Part shown: positions 21,936-30,723 of the stretch, in pieces
Numbering within the stretch: position 1 is the stretch's first letter
How the letters are laid out: every line of letters begins with the position of its first letter
Origin: Phaeobacter cretensis
Lineage (GTDB): Bacteria > Pseudomonadota > Alphaproteobacteria > Rhodobacterales > Rhodobacteraceae
DNA: 64,000 bases
NCBI RefSeq assembly: GCF_047372505.1
Contig: NZ_JBKBEU010000001.1
Coordinates: 1,860,001 to 1,924,000 of the forward strand
Direction: 5' to 3'
Made by a program: the position numbers and the translations under genes
Notes under the pieces: generated by a model
The model's input: only the letters and a program-made list of their open reading frames with translations
What the model was told of the DNA's origin: nothing
Database searches by the model: none

Positions 21936-23347
21936 CCCTCATGAGAGTCACTGACCTTGCTGTCCTCAATGGAAGCGCCAAAATGATCGACCCAATTTCG
22001 GTGACTTTGGAACCGGGTCGAGCCGTGACACTGATCGGAGAAACCGGGTCAGGAAAAAGCCTTTTTGCGCAGGCCGTTCTGGGCACGTTGCCGTCAACTT
22101 TGCACGCCACAGGCGCACTGGAGGTTCAGGGCACGGCGGTACCGTTAGACGATTTAGATGCACTGGAACAATTGTGGGGCCACCAAATTTCGGTTCTGCC
22201 ACAAGAGCCGTGGCGTGCGTTGGATCCGTTGATGCGGGCGAAGCGGCAGGTGGCCGAAGTGTACAAGCTGGTCGCGGGCAGTACCCAAGCTGACACCGCT
22301 GCCGAAAATGATCTGCATTCTTTGGGTCTGGGTGATGCAACGCACGCCTATCCGTTTGAATTATCCGGAGGCATGGCCCAGCGTCTTGCCATCGCTGTCG
22401 CCCGCGCAGGGGGCGCGCAAATCGTTGTGGCCGATGAACCCAGCAAGGGGTTTGACATCGCCCGCCGCAATGAGGTCGCAACGCGATTGAAATCCGTGAC
22501 CGACGCAGGCGGCGCGCTGATGACGATCACCCATGATCTGGAACTGGCGGAGTCCATTGGCGGAGAGATTATCGTATTGCGCAAGGGGCGTCTGATCGAA
22601 CGCGGTCCTGCATCTCAAGTGCTGCATGCCCCTGACACCGCCTATACTGCTGATCTAATCGCAGCGGAACCACGCCATTGGCCATCACCACCGACCTACA
22701 GGATCCGCAGCGAACCTGTTCTAACAGGCAAAGCCCTATGCGTTGCGCGCGGTGGGCGCGATCTGATCCGGGAGCTGGACATTACATTGCATGCAGGTGA
22801 GGTCGTCGGGCTCTCTGGGCCATCCGGAGTTGGCAAATCGTCTCTCGGCGATACCCTCCTTGGCATCACCGCACCCGCAGCCGGAGCCGTCCAGCGCGGC
22901 GAAGGTCTTGCCGATCGCAGGTTCCAAAAACTGTGGCAGGATCCACCCGCTGCTTTTGCCCCTTATCAACGCTTGGGACAGGGTCTGGATGATCTCATTG
23001 CGCTGCACCGCATTTCGCGCGATACGCTGCACCCTCTTTTAAAACAGTTGCGATTGGATCCAGCGCTTCTGGCACGTCGGCCCGACGAGGTATCCGGTGG
23101 AGAGCTACAGCGGTTGTCGATCGCGCGGGCCCTGCTTCTTGACCCGATTTTCCTCTTCGCGGATGAGCCTACATCAAGACTGGACCCACTGACGCAACGC
23201 GACGTGATCATGATGCTGACTGGATTGGCGCACGAACGTGGAATAGCTGTTTTGCTGGTGAGTCATGATCCCGATCTGATAACCCGTGCCACGGATCGCC
23301 AAGTCGTTCTTGAGCAGACAGCGCAACTTTTAGCAAAAACTGCATAG
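21932..23347 (+). CDS. ABC importer ATPase with two fused nucleotide-binding domains (NikD-NikE type)
   Basis: 471 residues made of two complete ATPase domains. Domain 1 has Walker A GETGSGKS near residue 35, signature LSGGMAQR and Walker B IVVADEP. Domain 2, from about residue 260, has Walker A GPSGVGKSS, signature VSGGELQR and Walker B LFADEPTSRLD. NikD and NikE or OppD and OppF are usually separate genes; here they are one polypeptide. Both domains are compact and lack the C-terminal Fe-S cysteine extension of many Opp ATPases. Last gene of the overlapping importer operon. 143 bp separate it from the first GTPase gene. Confidence 0.9.
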   Translation: MTLMRVTDLAVLNGSAKMIDPISVTLEPGRAVTLIGETGSGKSLFAQAVLGTLPSTLHATGALEVQGTAVPLDDLDALEQLWGHQISVLPQEPWRALDPLMRAKRQVAEVYKLVAGSTQADTAAENDLHSLGLGDATHAYPFELSGGMAQRLAIAVARAGGAQIVVADEPSKGFDIARRNEVATRLKSVTDAGGALMTITHDLELAESIGGEIIVLRKGRLIERGPASQVLHAPDTAYTADLIAAEPRHWPSPPTYRIRSEPVLTGKALCVARGGRDLIRELDITLHAGEVVGLSGPSGVGKSSLGDTLLGITAPAAGAVQRGEGLADRRFQKLWQDPPAAFAPYQRLGQGLDDLIALHRISRDTLHPLLKQLRLDPALLARRPDEVSGGELQRLSIARALLLDPIFLFADEPTSRLDPLTQRDVIMMLTGLAHERGIAVLLVSHDPDLITRATDRQVVLEQTAQLLAKTA

Positions 23348-23450
23348 CAAGGCATCGGCGACATTTCAGCAAGCCGCTGAAAAATATAACTAAAGTCTGA
23401 TTATAGTGCGTTTTCAAAACTAGATCATCTGTCTTGCGCATTATTTATAC

Positions 23451-23470
23451 GTAATGTTATAATATAACTA
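23451..23470. promoter_or_regulatory. Zur-box-like operator upstream of the CobW/DUF1826 operon
   Basis: GTAATGTTATAATATAACTA contains the perfect inverted repeat GTTATA-A-TATAAC (23456-23468), 23-35 bp upstream of the first GTPase start, in promoter position. It shares AATGTTATAA with the site at 18604. COG0523 and DUF1826 genes are frequent Zur targets. Regulator identity is inference. Confidence 0.6.
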
Positions 23471-23490
23471 ATCTATTTAGTTGGACCACC

Positions 23491-24606
23491 ATGCCTAGCA
23501 CCGAACCTCACCCTGATCCCCGCCTGCCGGTTATTCTGCTAACCGGCTTTCTCGGCGCGGGAAAAACCACGCTTTTGAATGCAGTGCTGGGCACATCCGA
23601 TGGGTCCAAAATCGCTGTTATCGTCAATGAATTCGGTGAGGCGGGGCTTGATCACGATCTGATCGAAACAGCCGACGAAGAAATCATACTAATGCAATCG
23701 GGCTGCCTGTGCTGCTCTATTCGCGGTGATCTCTCACGCACGTTGCAAGACCTGATGACGCGCAAAGACTCCGGGCAACTGAGTTTTGACCGCGTCGTGA
23801 TTGAGACGACCGGCCTCGCTGATCCTGGCCCAATTCTGCAGACATTTCTGGTAGATCATTTTCTGGCGACACATTTCCGCATGGACGGTGTTGTCACGCT
23901 GGCGGATGCTGCAACCGGTCACGACACGCTCGATCGTCAATTCGAAGCGGTGTCGCAGGTCGCGATGGCAGATCTGATCGTGCTTAGTAAAACCGATCTG
24001 GTGCCCAAAGAAACACGGTACATATTCGAAAAGCGCCTAAGATCCCTGAACCCAACAGCGCCGATGCTCCGCGCCAAACACGGCGTCGTGCCTGCGGGCT
24101 CTCTTTGGGGGTTAACGGGTATACATCCCGAGGTAAAACCAAACCAAATAGCGGCGTGGCTGACGCCACCCGCCGCGCCTTCGGCCAGCAACCCCTTTGA
24201 AAATCTGTCGGGCCTTGCTGACAAAACAACCGCTTCGCCGTCGCTACCGGTGCATGATGCAAGGATAGGGTCTGCTTCAGTTGTCTTGAATGATCCGATA
24301 TCGGTCGAAGCTTTCGATATGTGGCTCGATACCCTCATCATGCTGCGCGGCCCTGACATCCTGCGTGTGAAAGGGATTGTACATCTTGAGGGGATCAAGA
24401 CGCCCTTTGTCTTCCACGGCGTTCAACATCTCTTTGATCCACCAGTCCCCCTGCACGATTGGTCCGGAGAAAACCGCCAATCGCGCATCGTGGTTATAGC
24501 CCGCGACATGACGCAGCCCGAACTGCAGCGCAGCCTTGATATGCTGCGCGCCCGACAAACTTCCGAACCTCAAGCCCGCCTTACCTCTCAAGTCCTCCCC
24601 ATCTAA
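23491..24606 (+). CDS. COG0523 (CobW-family) P-loop GTPase, putative zinc metallochaperone 1
   Basis: 371 residues. Walker A GAGKTT at residues 22-27, metal-binding CxCC at C72-C74-C75 (SGCLCCSI), a Walker B-like VIETTGLADP, and the guanine-specificity motif SKTD (LIVLSKTDLV). A CobW C-terminal domain follows, with VKGIVHLEG and FHGVQHLFD. Members of this family deliver zinc or other metals to apo-proteins using GTP hydrolysis. It starts an operon with a second paralog, DUF1826 and a DUF6525-like protein, behind a Zur-like box. Co-occurrence points to the zinc-starvation subgroup and not to cobalamin synthesis. Confidence 0.88.
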   Translation: MPSTEPHPDPRLPVILLTGFLGAGKTTLLNAVLGTSDGSKIAVIVNEFGEAGLDHDLIETADEEIILMQSGCLCCSIRGDLSRTLQDLMTRKDSGQLSFDRVVIETTGLADPGPILQTFLVDHFLATHFRMDGVVTLADAATGHDTLDRQFEAVSQVAMADLIVLSKTDLVPKETRYIFEKRLRSLNPTAPMLRAKHGVVPAGSLWGLTGIHPEVKPNQIAAWLTPPAAPSASNPFENLSGLADKTTASPSLPVHDARIGSASVVLNDPISVEAFDMWLDTLIMLRGPDILRVKGIVHLEGIKTPFVFHGVQHLFDPPVPLHDWSGENRQSRIVVIARDMTQPELQRSLDMLRARQTSEPQARLTSQVLPI

Positions 24607-24618
24607 GGATCTGTCTTT

Positions 24619-25827
24619 ATGATCGAAAAATTGCCCGTCACCGTGCTCTCTGGATTCCTGGGCGCTGGAAAAACAACACTCCTAAACCGTGTACTTAACA
24701 ACCGCGAAGGCCGCCGGGTTGCGGTCATTGTCAATGATATGTCAGAGGTCAATATCGACGCCGATCTAGTGCGCGCAGACACTGAGCTGAGCCACACGAA
24801 CGAGACACTGGTGGAGATGTCAAACGGCTGCATTTGCTGTACTTTGCGTGATGATCTGTTGATCGAAGTCCGGAGGCTGGCCGCGGAGGGCCGTTTTGAT
24901 TACTTGCTGATTGAATCCACCGGGATTTCCGAACCGCTTCCGGTTGCTGCCACGTTTGATTTTCGCGATGAGCATGGCGAAAGCCTGTCGGATGTAGCCC
25001 GCTTGGATACGATGGTCACAGTTGTGGATGCGGTGAACCTATTGCAGGATTATTCCAGCCACGATTTTCTGCGCGACCGGGGTGAGACGCTTGGCGAAGA
25101 TGATGAGCGTACGTTGGTCAACTTGCTGGTTGAACAGATCGAATTCGCGGACGTCGTTGTCCTGAACAAAGTAGCCGATGCCCAGCCACAGCAAGTGGAA
25201 GCTGCCCTCAAGATCATCCGCAGTCTGAATGCAGATGCGCGTATCATTGAAACGAGCCATTCCGATGTGCCCGCAGATGCAATCTTGGACACCGGGTTGT
25301 TTGACTTCGATCGGGCACATGAACATCCGATGTGGGCAAAGGAACTCTATGGTTTTGCCGACCACGTGCCTGAAACCGAAGAATACGGCGTCACCTCATA
25401 TGTCTATCGTGCGCGCCAACCGTTTGAGCCGGAAAAGATCTTGGCCGTTCTTAACGGTGACTTACCCGGTGTGATCCGTGCAAAAGGTCATTTCTGGATC
25501 GCATCGCGCCCCGGTTGGGTGGCGGAGTTTTCTCTGGCTGGGGCACTGTCATCAATCAAACCTCTAGGCACGTGGTGGGCAACTGTCCCTAGGGATCGCT
25601 GGCCTGAAGATGAAACCGCGCGGCGCTACATGATGGAGCATTGGGTGGAGCCGTGGGGTGATCGTCGTCAGGAAATCGTGTTTATCGGATCAGGCATCGA
25701 ATGGGCAGACATCAAAGCGCGGCTGGATAACGCCCTTGTACCGGAAAGCACCGCTACGTCTCTGGAGGCTTTACCGGATTATTCAGACCCATTCCCGCTT
25801 TGGCGCCGGGCAGAGCAAGCCGCATGA
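24619..25827 (+). CDS. COG0523 P-loop GTPase, putative zinc metallochaperone 2 (ZigA/YciC-like)
   Basis: 402 residues. Walker A GAGKTT (15-20), CxCC at C71-C73-C74 (NGCICCTL), LIESTGISEP, and NKVAD in place of the usual NKxD. The C-terminal domain carries RAKGHFWIASRPGWVAEFSL and the GDRRQEIVFIG segment typical of the ZigA/YciC zinc subgroup. It lies 12 bp after paralog 1, from which it differs strongly, so the two are likely not redundant. It overlaps the DUF1826 gene by four bases. Confidence 0.9.
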   Translation: MIEKLPVTVLSGFLGAGKTTLLNRVLNNREGRRVAVIVNDMSEVNIDADLVRADTELSHTNETLVEMSNGCICCTLRDDLLIEVRRLAAEGRFDYLLIESTGISEPLPVAATFDFRDEHGESLSDVARLDTMVTVVDAVNLLQDYSSHDFLRDRGETLGEDDERTLVNLLVEQIEFADVVVLNKVADAQPQQVEAALKIIRSLNADARIIETSHSDVPADAILDTGLFDFDRAHEHPMWAKELYGFADHVPETEEYGVTSYVYRARQPFEPEKILAVLNGDLPGVIRAKGHFWIASRPGWVAEFSLAGALSSIKPLGTWWATVPRDRWPEDETARRYMMEHWVEPWGDRRQEIVFIGSGIEWADIKARLDNALVPESTATSLEALPDYSDPFPLWRRAEQAA

Positions 25828-26459
25828 AAGCTATCGTAGAACACATCCGAAACGCGTCTGAAGCGATTGCGATCGCTCAGTCGCCCGAAGAATTGAAAAG
25901 CATCACCGATGCCGACTGTGCGGGCGTCATCTGGTACAGGCAGCCCAAGCGCTCGATTGAGGATTGGATTAGCACGCTACCGCCCGAGCAGCTTCCTTCG
26001 GTGCGATTGGTCCTACGACCCGAAACTGTCCGCGTGGCCGTTGTCGCAGCATGCGAAATCTCCGAGATGCCTGACTGTGCAGAGCGCACGCAGTTGATTG
26101 ATGACATTGCAGCACTTGCGGATACCTTCTCAGCAATCATGAAGCCCCCGCTTCTGCGCCTGCGTCTTGATCGCGTCACGACAAATGCGTGCCGCAAATT
26201 CCATGTCGATGCCCTGAGCGCGCGACTGATCTGCACTTATCGCGGGGCTGCGACGCAATTCGCGATAAGGGATAATCGCGCCGAGCCGGCGCACATCTTT
26301 GACGCGCCGACCGGCTCACCGATCATTCTGCGCGGAACACTTTGGCCGGAACAACCATCCACCGGGTTGCTACATAGGTCGCCTCCAATTGAAGGGACGG
26401 GCGAAACACGGCTGGTTCTGGTCCTTGATCCAATCTTTGAAGAGCAGGAAGACGTATGA
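25824..26459 (+). CDS. DUF1826 family protein
   Basis: 211 residues. The family signature is visible in TNACRKFHVDALSARLICTY followed by RGAATQFA. The conserved Cys, His and Asp in CRKFHVD suggest a metal-binding site. DUF1826 genes are recurrently next to zinc-type COG0523 genes and under Zur control, which fits here. Biochemical role unknown. The ATG overlaps the previous stop (ATGA). An upstream in-frame start at 25800 is less likely. Confidence 0.85.
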   Translation: MKAIVEHIRNASEAIAIAQSPEELKSITDADCAGVIWYRQPKRSIEDWISTLPPEQLPSVRLVLRPETVRVAVVAACEISEMPDCAERTQLIDDIAALADTFSAIMKPPLLRLRLDRVTTNACRKFHVDALSARLICTYRGAATQFAIRDNRAEPAHIFDAPTGSPIILRGTLWPEQPSTGLLHRSPPIEGTGETRLVLVLDPIFEEQEDV

Positions 26460-26707
26460 GCGGCAACCTTGGATCGACATCGCTCCGAAAGCGACGCCGC
26501 ACAACGAACCCAATGCGGACGTATGACACCTTGCCTCAACCCTTGCGGCTCTGGCTCGCAAACGCTGCCCTTCCATGGTCCCCGAAGTCTTGCAAACGGC
26601 TCTGGGATAAGGCGCGCAAAGCCGGGCTGAGCGCGGAGGACGCTATCCGGTCATTGACCGCAACAGAAAAGAGAATGCTGGCGCGCGACAAATTTCACCT
26701 ATCCTGA
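26456..26707 (+). CDS. DUF6525-like small basic protein
   Basis: 83 residues, strongly basic N-terminus (SLRKRRRTTNPMRTYDTLPQ), then PLRLWLANAALPWSPKSCKR and a helical end (LTATEKRMLARD). The arrangement recalls the DUF6525 family of Rhodobacterales. It overlaps the DUF1826 gene by four bases, so it belongs to the zinc operon. It could be a small nucleic-acid- or membrane-surface-binding protein. No function is known to me. Confidence 0.65.
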   Translation: MSGNLGSTSLRKRRRTTNPMRTYDTLPQPLRLWLANAALPWSPKSCKRLWDKARKAGLSAEDAIRSLTATEKRMLARDKFHLS

Positions 26708-26725
26708 GTGTAGCAACGGCTACAC
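26708..26725 (+). terminator. Hairpin after the zinc operon
   Basis: GTGTAGC-AACG-GCTACAC, a perfect 7-bp stem with a tetraloop immediately after the last stop codon. No U-run follows, so it may be a weak or bidirectional terminator between convergent operons. Confidence 0.4.
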
Positions 26726-26795
26726 CGCTTTGCTCAGAGCGTGGTTCAATAGTGTCCTGACAACCAGCAGATTTTCATCGGAGACTTCCGAAAAA

Positions 26796-28343
26796 TCACT
26801 CGGCTGACCGAAACTCGGACAGCCTCTTCATTCTCGACGGGTCAGGATGAAAGGACGCAACCTGACCGATCCGCGCCCGAATGCAGGCAAGCAGGGCTTC
26901 GCGGGACTTATACATGAATTGATGCGCAAGTGCCGCTGGGTCATCGGACGCATCAAGACGGGCACGCAACTCTCGCCAAGTCTGCAACGCCTCTAGGATA
27001 CTACTATCCTGCGCCCGCTCAGCTTGTTCAGCGACATATCCCTCGAAAGCATCGGCGGTCGCCCCAGTAGCAAGGCGCGTCGCCAGCATCCGTTCGTGGA
27101 TACCATTCGCGCCCTCGTAGATCAGTGTGATCCGAGCGTCCCGGTAGGTCTGTTCCAGCCGGTATTCACGCAGGTAGCCATAGCCACCAAGAACCTGCAT
27201 ACCGAGTTCAGCGGCACGTATGCCCGCCTCGGTACAATAAACCTTGGTCAGTGGAGTTAGGAATTCGACCAGCGCAGGGTTGTTGCCCCGCTCCATTGTA
27301 ACGCATGCAAGATGAGCCATAGCGCGCCCGGTCATGGCAAGCCCGTCAATCTGATTGAGCATACGGCGCACATCCGCGTGCTGATCAAGTGTAGCGGCGG
27401 AGCCGTCGGGGTTACGCCCCTGAATTCGCTCTGCAGCATAGGTACTGGCGATGTCATAAGCTCTTGCAGCATGTGCCCCCCCCTGCAGTGCGACATCGGC
27501 GCGGGCATGGTTCATCATCGTGAACATCGCCTGTAAACCCTCACCTTCGTCGCCTATCAACTCGGCCTCAGCTCCATCAAACGCTAATTGACATGTCGGA
27601 GAGGCATGCAGCCCCATTTTCTCTTCGATCCGAGTGACAGAGACGGCATTGCGGCGACCGTCTCCGCGCGTACAAGGACACAGGAACAGCGACAACCCCT
27701 TAACCCCGTCATCCGATGTACGGGCCAGCACCAGATGCAGGATACGATCGCTGATGTTCTGGTCACCGCCCGAGATAAAGATCTTTTCTCCGGTGATCCT
27801 CCAACCATCATCCATGGGTGATGCTTTGCAGCGCACCCGTGACAGATCCGATCCGGCTCCGGGTTCGGTCAGGCACATTGTTGCGATGGTCTTCCCAGAG
27901 GCCAACTCTGGAATATACCGCGCCTTTTGATCCGAACTGCCAAAATGCAGCAGGGTGCGTATTGCACCGGGTCCTAACCCCACCACCATTTGCAGGCTGT
28001 GATTGGCCCCGGAAAAAATCTCCGACGTGATCGCCAACATCAGGGAACCAAGCCCCTGGCCACCATATTCCACGGGCGCGGTCAACGATGGCCAGCCCTG
28101 TTCAGCATAAGCCTGATAGGCTGACTGAAACCCATCGGGCATCGAAACGCGCCCATCCTGCAACTGGCAGCCCTGCGCATCCCCATGCTCATCCAGCGGA
28201 GCGATTTCGCCTTCTGCAAAAGTGGCGAAATATCTACCAATCTCAGCAGCAAAATCCGCATCCCAATCGGGCAAAGCGGAGGCTCCGGCCACATGATTCA
28301 AGGTAAACAAGATGTCATCCAACGGAGCCTTGAAGGGCTTCAT
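26796..28343 (-). CDS. Acyl-CoA dehydrogenase (DmdC-like subgroup)
   Basis: 515 residues. An N-terminal extension (MKPFKAPLDDILFTLNHV) is typical of the large acyl-CoA dehydrogenases such as DmdC. FAD-binding blocks are TMCLTEPGAGSDLSRVRCKA and WRITGEKIFISGG. The catalytic Glu sits in IYEGANGIHER near residue 415, after LGGYGYLREYRLEQTYRDAR. It would oxidise an acyl-CoA to the enoyl-CoA, passing electrons to ETF. It is the distal gene of the hydroxycinnamate-type cluster, 96 bp after the hydrolase. A role in saturated phenylpropanoid (dihydro) substrates is plausible. AAGGAG supports the start. Confidence 0.88.
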   Translation of the reverse strand: MKPFKAPLDDILFTLNHVAGASALPDWDADFAAEIGRYFATFAEGEIAPLDEHGDAQGCQLQDGRVSMPDGFQSAYQAYAEQGWPSLTAPVEYGGQGLGSLMLAITSEIFSGANHSLQMVVGLGPGAIRTLLHFGSSDQKARYIPELASGKTIATMCLTEPGAGSDLSRVRCKASPMDDGWRITGEKIFISGGDQNISDRILHLVLARTSDDGVKGLSLFLCPCTRGDGRRNAVSVTRIEEKMGLHASPTCQLAFDGAEAELIGDEGEGLQAMFTMMNHARADVALQGGAHAARAYDIASTYAAERIQGRNPDGSAATLDQHADVRRMLNQIDGLAMTGRAMAHLACVTMERGNNPALVEFLTPLTKVYCTEAGIRAAELGMQVLGGYGYLREYRLEQTYRDARITLIYEGANGIHERMLATRLATGATADAFEGYVAEQAERAQDSSILEALQTWRELRARLDASDDPAALAHQFMYKSREALLACIRARIGQVASFHPDPSRMKRLSEFRSAE

Positions 28344-28439
28344 CGCTGTATCTCCTTATTGAACTGCACGGGTAGGTTTTTGGGATTTTCCGAGGGCTTT
28401 TAATGGGGTGGCGCAGTGATGCCATTCCGCCCGTGTTAG

Positions 28440-29297
28440 TCAGTCGAAAACCTGCTTCAAGAAGGCAATCGCGGCAGGAACCTCGGGTTCAAAACCCGGA
28501 CGCCCATGGCCGCCACCATCGACAATTCGCATCTCAACTTTGCCACTGCTGCCATGGGCCTGCATTGCGTCGTACAGCCGCTCTGTTTGCAAGGGCGAGA
28601 TCACAAAATCATTTGATCCGTGAACCAACAATGTATCCGGCAAGATCGTTTCAGCGGGCAGAGTTGCAAGGAAATTTAGCGGGCTTGCAACATCCGCCAG
28701 CTCTTCATTCTCCGGAACAGTCGCACCAATCAAAAGCGACTCCGGGCTTGGTTCTTTATTCATACCGTCACGATCCGGCACATCATCCGCCGCTCGGTCA
28801 GGGATAATTTCATACAGGTCCGACGGTGCATACCAGGAAACCAGCCCATCCAGCGCGGTTTCTGGTGACTGCGCCTGATCAAAGGCCGCCCAAAGCGCCA
28901 AATGCGCGCCAGAGGATTGTCCCCAGACCGCCATACGATCAGCGTCATAGCCATAGGTCGCGCCATTTTCTCGCAAGAAATCGAAGGCAGCATGGAGATC
29001 TTCCAACTGGGCGGGCCAGATGGCCTCGCTGCTGAACGTGTAGTTAATCGAGGCGATGGCCATGCCCGAATCTAAGATCTGGTTCACACGATCCAGATTT
29101 TCGATTTGGGTTTTGTCATTGCGAAACCAACGACCGCCATGAATGAACACCACCATGGGCGGTTCATCAACACCATCAGGCAGATAGAGATCCAGCTGAT
29201 TGCGAGCTTTTTCGCCATATGGGATGTCTTTCTTCACCTCTGCATAAACCGGAAGGGCCATCAGGCAGCTCAGAGCTGTTAACAGGAAGAGTTTCAT
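28440..29297 (-). CDS. Secreted alpha/beta hydrolase (carboxylesterase-like)
   Basis: 285 residues with a signal peptide (MKLFLLTALSCLMALPVYA). The oxyanion motif HGG lies in VVFIHGGRWFRND, the nucleophile Ser in WGQSSGAHLAL (GxSxG), the acid in HGSNDFVISPL and the His in VDGGGHGRPG. This is the BD-FAE/kynurenine-formamidase-like esterase architecture. Given the neighbours, a periplasmic feruloyl- or coumaroyl-ester hydrolase releasing hydroxycinnamates is an attractive idea. The substrate is unproven. 70 bp downstream of the DUF3237 gene, same strand. Confidence 0.85.
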   Translation of the reverse strand: MKLFLLTALSCLMALPVYAEVKKDIPYGEKARNQLDLYLPDGVDEPPMVVFIHGGRWFRNDKTQIENLDRVNQILDSGMAIASINYTFSSEAIWPAQLEDLHAAFDFLRENGATYGYDADRMAVWGQSSGAHLALWAAFDQAQSPETALDGLVSWYAPSDLYEIIPDRAADDVPDRDGMNKEPSPESLLIGATVPENEELADVASPLNFLATLPAETILPDTLLVHGSNDFVISPLQTERLYDAMQAHGSSGKVEMRIVDGGGHGRPGFEPEVPAAIAFLKQVFD

Positions 29298-29367
29298 AAT
29301 GCGACCTTTTAGTTATGTTTCATAATCATCTACCCATAGCGCGACAGCGACTGTCGGCATGGGCGGA

Positions 29368-29832
29368 TCAGGTTACTTTATAGTAGGCAATCTCGACTGC
29401 GCTGGCATGCCGGATGGCAGCGCAGATGAACAGGCTATGATTGACCCAAGCATAGCGATCACTGCCGGTTTCCAACCGCGCTGCAGTGCGCATGTAGTAT
29501 TGGTTTGGGTCGACATCCTGCCCGGCGGCAAGCTGTTCCAGCACATGTTCCGGTCCGTGCCGGGTGCCGATATTGACGATTTCGACTACGGCGTCACAAT
29601 CAGTTTTCAGCGCATAACGCGTATCCAGATGGGCCGCTCCATCGGCAAAAATAGTTTGCCAGTCTGCACCGAGGTTCAAAACCTCGCCAGTGATATCGGG
29701 GCCGAACGCCCTGCCCCCGACAATGGGTATTATGCGGCGCCGGCCTGCGCGACCCGGCCCCATCTCAATTGGTTTTCCAAGTTCAACCCGAAGGGTGAAA
29801 CTATGCATCAGAGAGGGGACCGGGATCTGCAT
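29368..29832 (-). CDS. DUF3237 family protein
   Basis: 154 residues, single-domain beta-barrel-type protein of the DUF3237 family. Visible blocks are MHSFTLRVELGKPIEMGPG, GRRRIIPIVGGRAFGPDITG, a DWQTIFADGAAHLDTRY segment and a VNHSLFICAA end. Such genes are common in aromatic and phenylpropanoid clusters without known activity. Its ATG overlaps the stop of the amidohydrolase gene by one base, so the pair is translationally coupled and may act on the same intermediate. Confidence 0.8.
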   Translation of the reverse strand: MQIPVPSLMHSFTLRVELGKPIEMGPGRAGRRRIIPIVGGRAFGPDITGEVLNLGADWQTIFADGAAHLDTRYALKTDCDAVVEIVNIGTRHGPEHVLEQLAAGQDVDPNQYYMRTAARLETGSDRYAWVNHSLFICAAIRHASAVEIAYYKVT

Positions 29833-30707
29833 CAGCCCATCAGTCTCAACAGACGCGCGGCATTGTTCTTGATGATGTCTTCGCGCAGGTGATCCTTGAT
29901 GTCGATTTTGTCAAAGTCAGCCAACCAGCGTTCTGGAGTAATCATCGGCCAGTCAGACCCAAACAGCACCTTTTTCTTCAGGATCGAATTGCAATAGCGC
30001 ACCAAGATCGGCGGGAAGTATTTCGGCGACCAGCCTGACAGGTCGATATAGACGTTGGGCTTGTGCTGGGCGACCGCCAGGGCCTCTTCCTGCCAAGGAA
30101 ACGAGGGGTGAGCGAGGACAATATTCATGTCGGGGAAATCCACCGCAACATCATCCATGTACATCGGGTTGGAGTATTTGAGCCGCATGCCGTTACCGCC
30201 GCGCATACCTGACCCGACACCTGTCTGCCCGGTGTGAAACAACGCAACGCATCCATGTTCGGCCAGCACCTCGTAAAACGGGTATGCCATGCGATCATTG
30301 GCGAAAAACCCCTGCATGGTTGGGTGGAATTTGAACCCCTTAACGCCGCATTTCTCGATCAACCGACGTGCTTCGCGCACCGCCATCTTGCCCTTCCAAG
30401 GATCTATCGAAGCAAAGGGGATCAAGACGTCACTGTTGTCTTTCACCTGTTCAAGCACTTCATCGTTGGAATAGCGGCGATAACCTGTTTCCCGTTCCGC
30501 ATCGACTGGAAAGATCACCGCAGCAATGTTCTGCTCCCGGTAATGCGCTGCCGTTTGAGGAATAGTAGGCGGGTGCTGCCATGGCGCCCCAAAATAGCTG
30601 GCCATCGACGATTGCAGATCATCATAGCCATCGTCAGAATGACAGCCGCAGGGCTCCTCTGCATGGGTATGAATGTCGAGTGCGCGGACTTTTGAGATAT
30701 CAACCAT
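29832..30707 (-). CDS. Amidohydrolase-2 family metal-dependent hydrolase (CouO-like)
   Basis: 291 residues. The first metal motif is HTH in ALDIHTHAEE near residue 13. A His in ALFHTGQTG, a His in IVLAHPSFPW and Asp in LFGSDWPMITPERW complete the typical ACMSD/amidohydrolase-2 site. In Rhodococcus hydroxycinnamate catabolism an enzyme of this family (CouO) cleaves the 4-hydroxyphenyl-beta-ketoacyl-CoA. The present neighbours (ligase, hydratase, dehydrogenase) fit that step. Start supported by AGGAG. 16 bp after the ligase gene. Confidence 0.8.
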   Translation of the reverse strand: MVDISKVRALDIHTHAEEPCGCHSDDGYDDLQSSMASYFGAPWQHPPTIPQTAAHYREQNIAAVIFPVDAERETGYRRYSNDEVLEQVKDNSDVLIPFASIDPWKGKMAVREARRLIEKCGVKGFKFHPTMQGFFANDRMAYPFYEVLAEHGCVALFHTGQTGVGSGMRGGNGMRLKYSNPMYMDDVAVDFPDMNIVLAHPSFPWQEEALAVAQHKPNVYIDLSGWSPKYFPPILVRYCNSILKKKVLFGSDWPMITPERWLADFDKIDIKDHLREDIIKNNAARLLRLMG

Positions 30708-30723
30708 TTGTCCTGCTCCTTAG

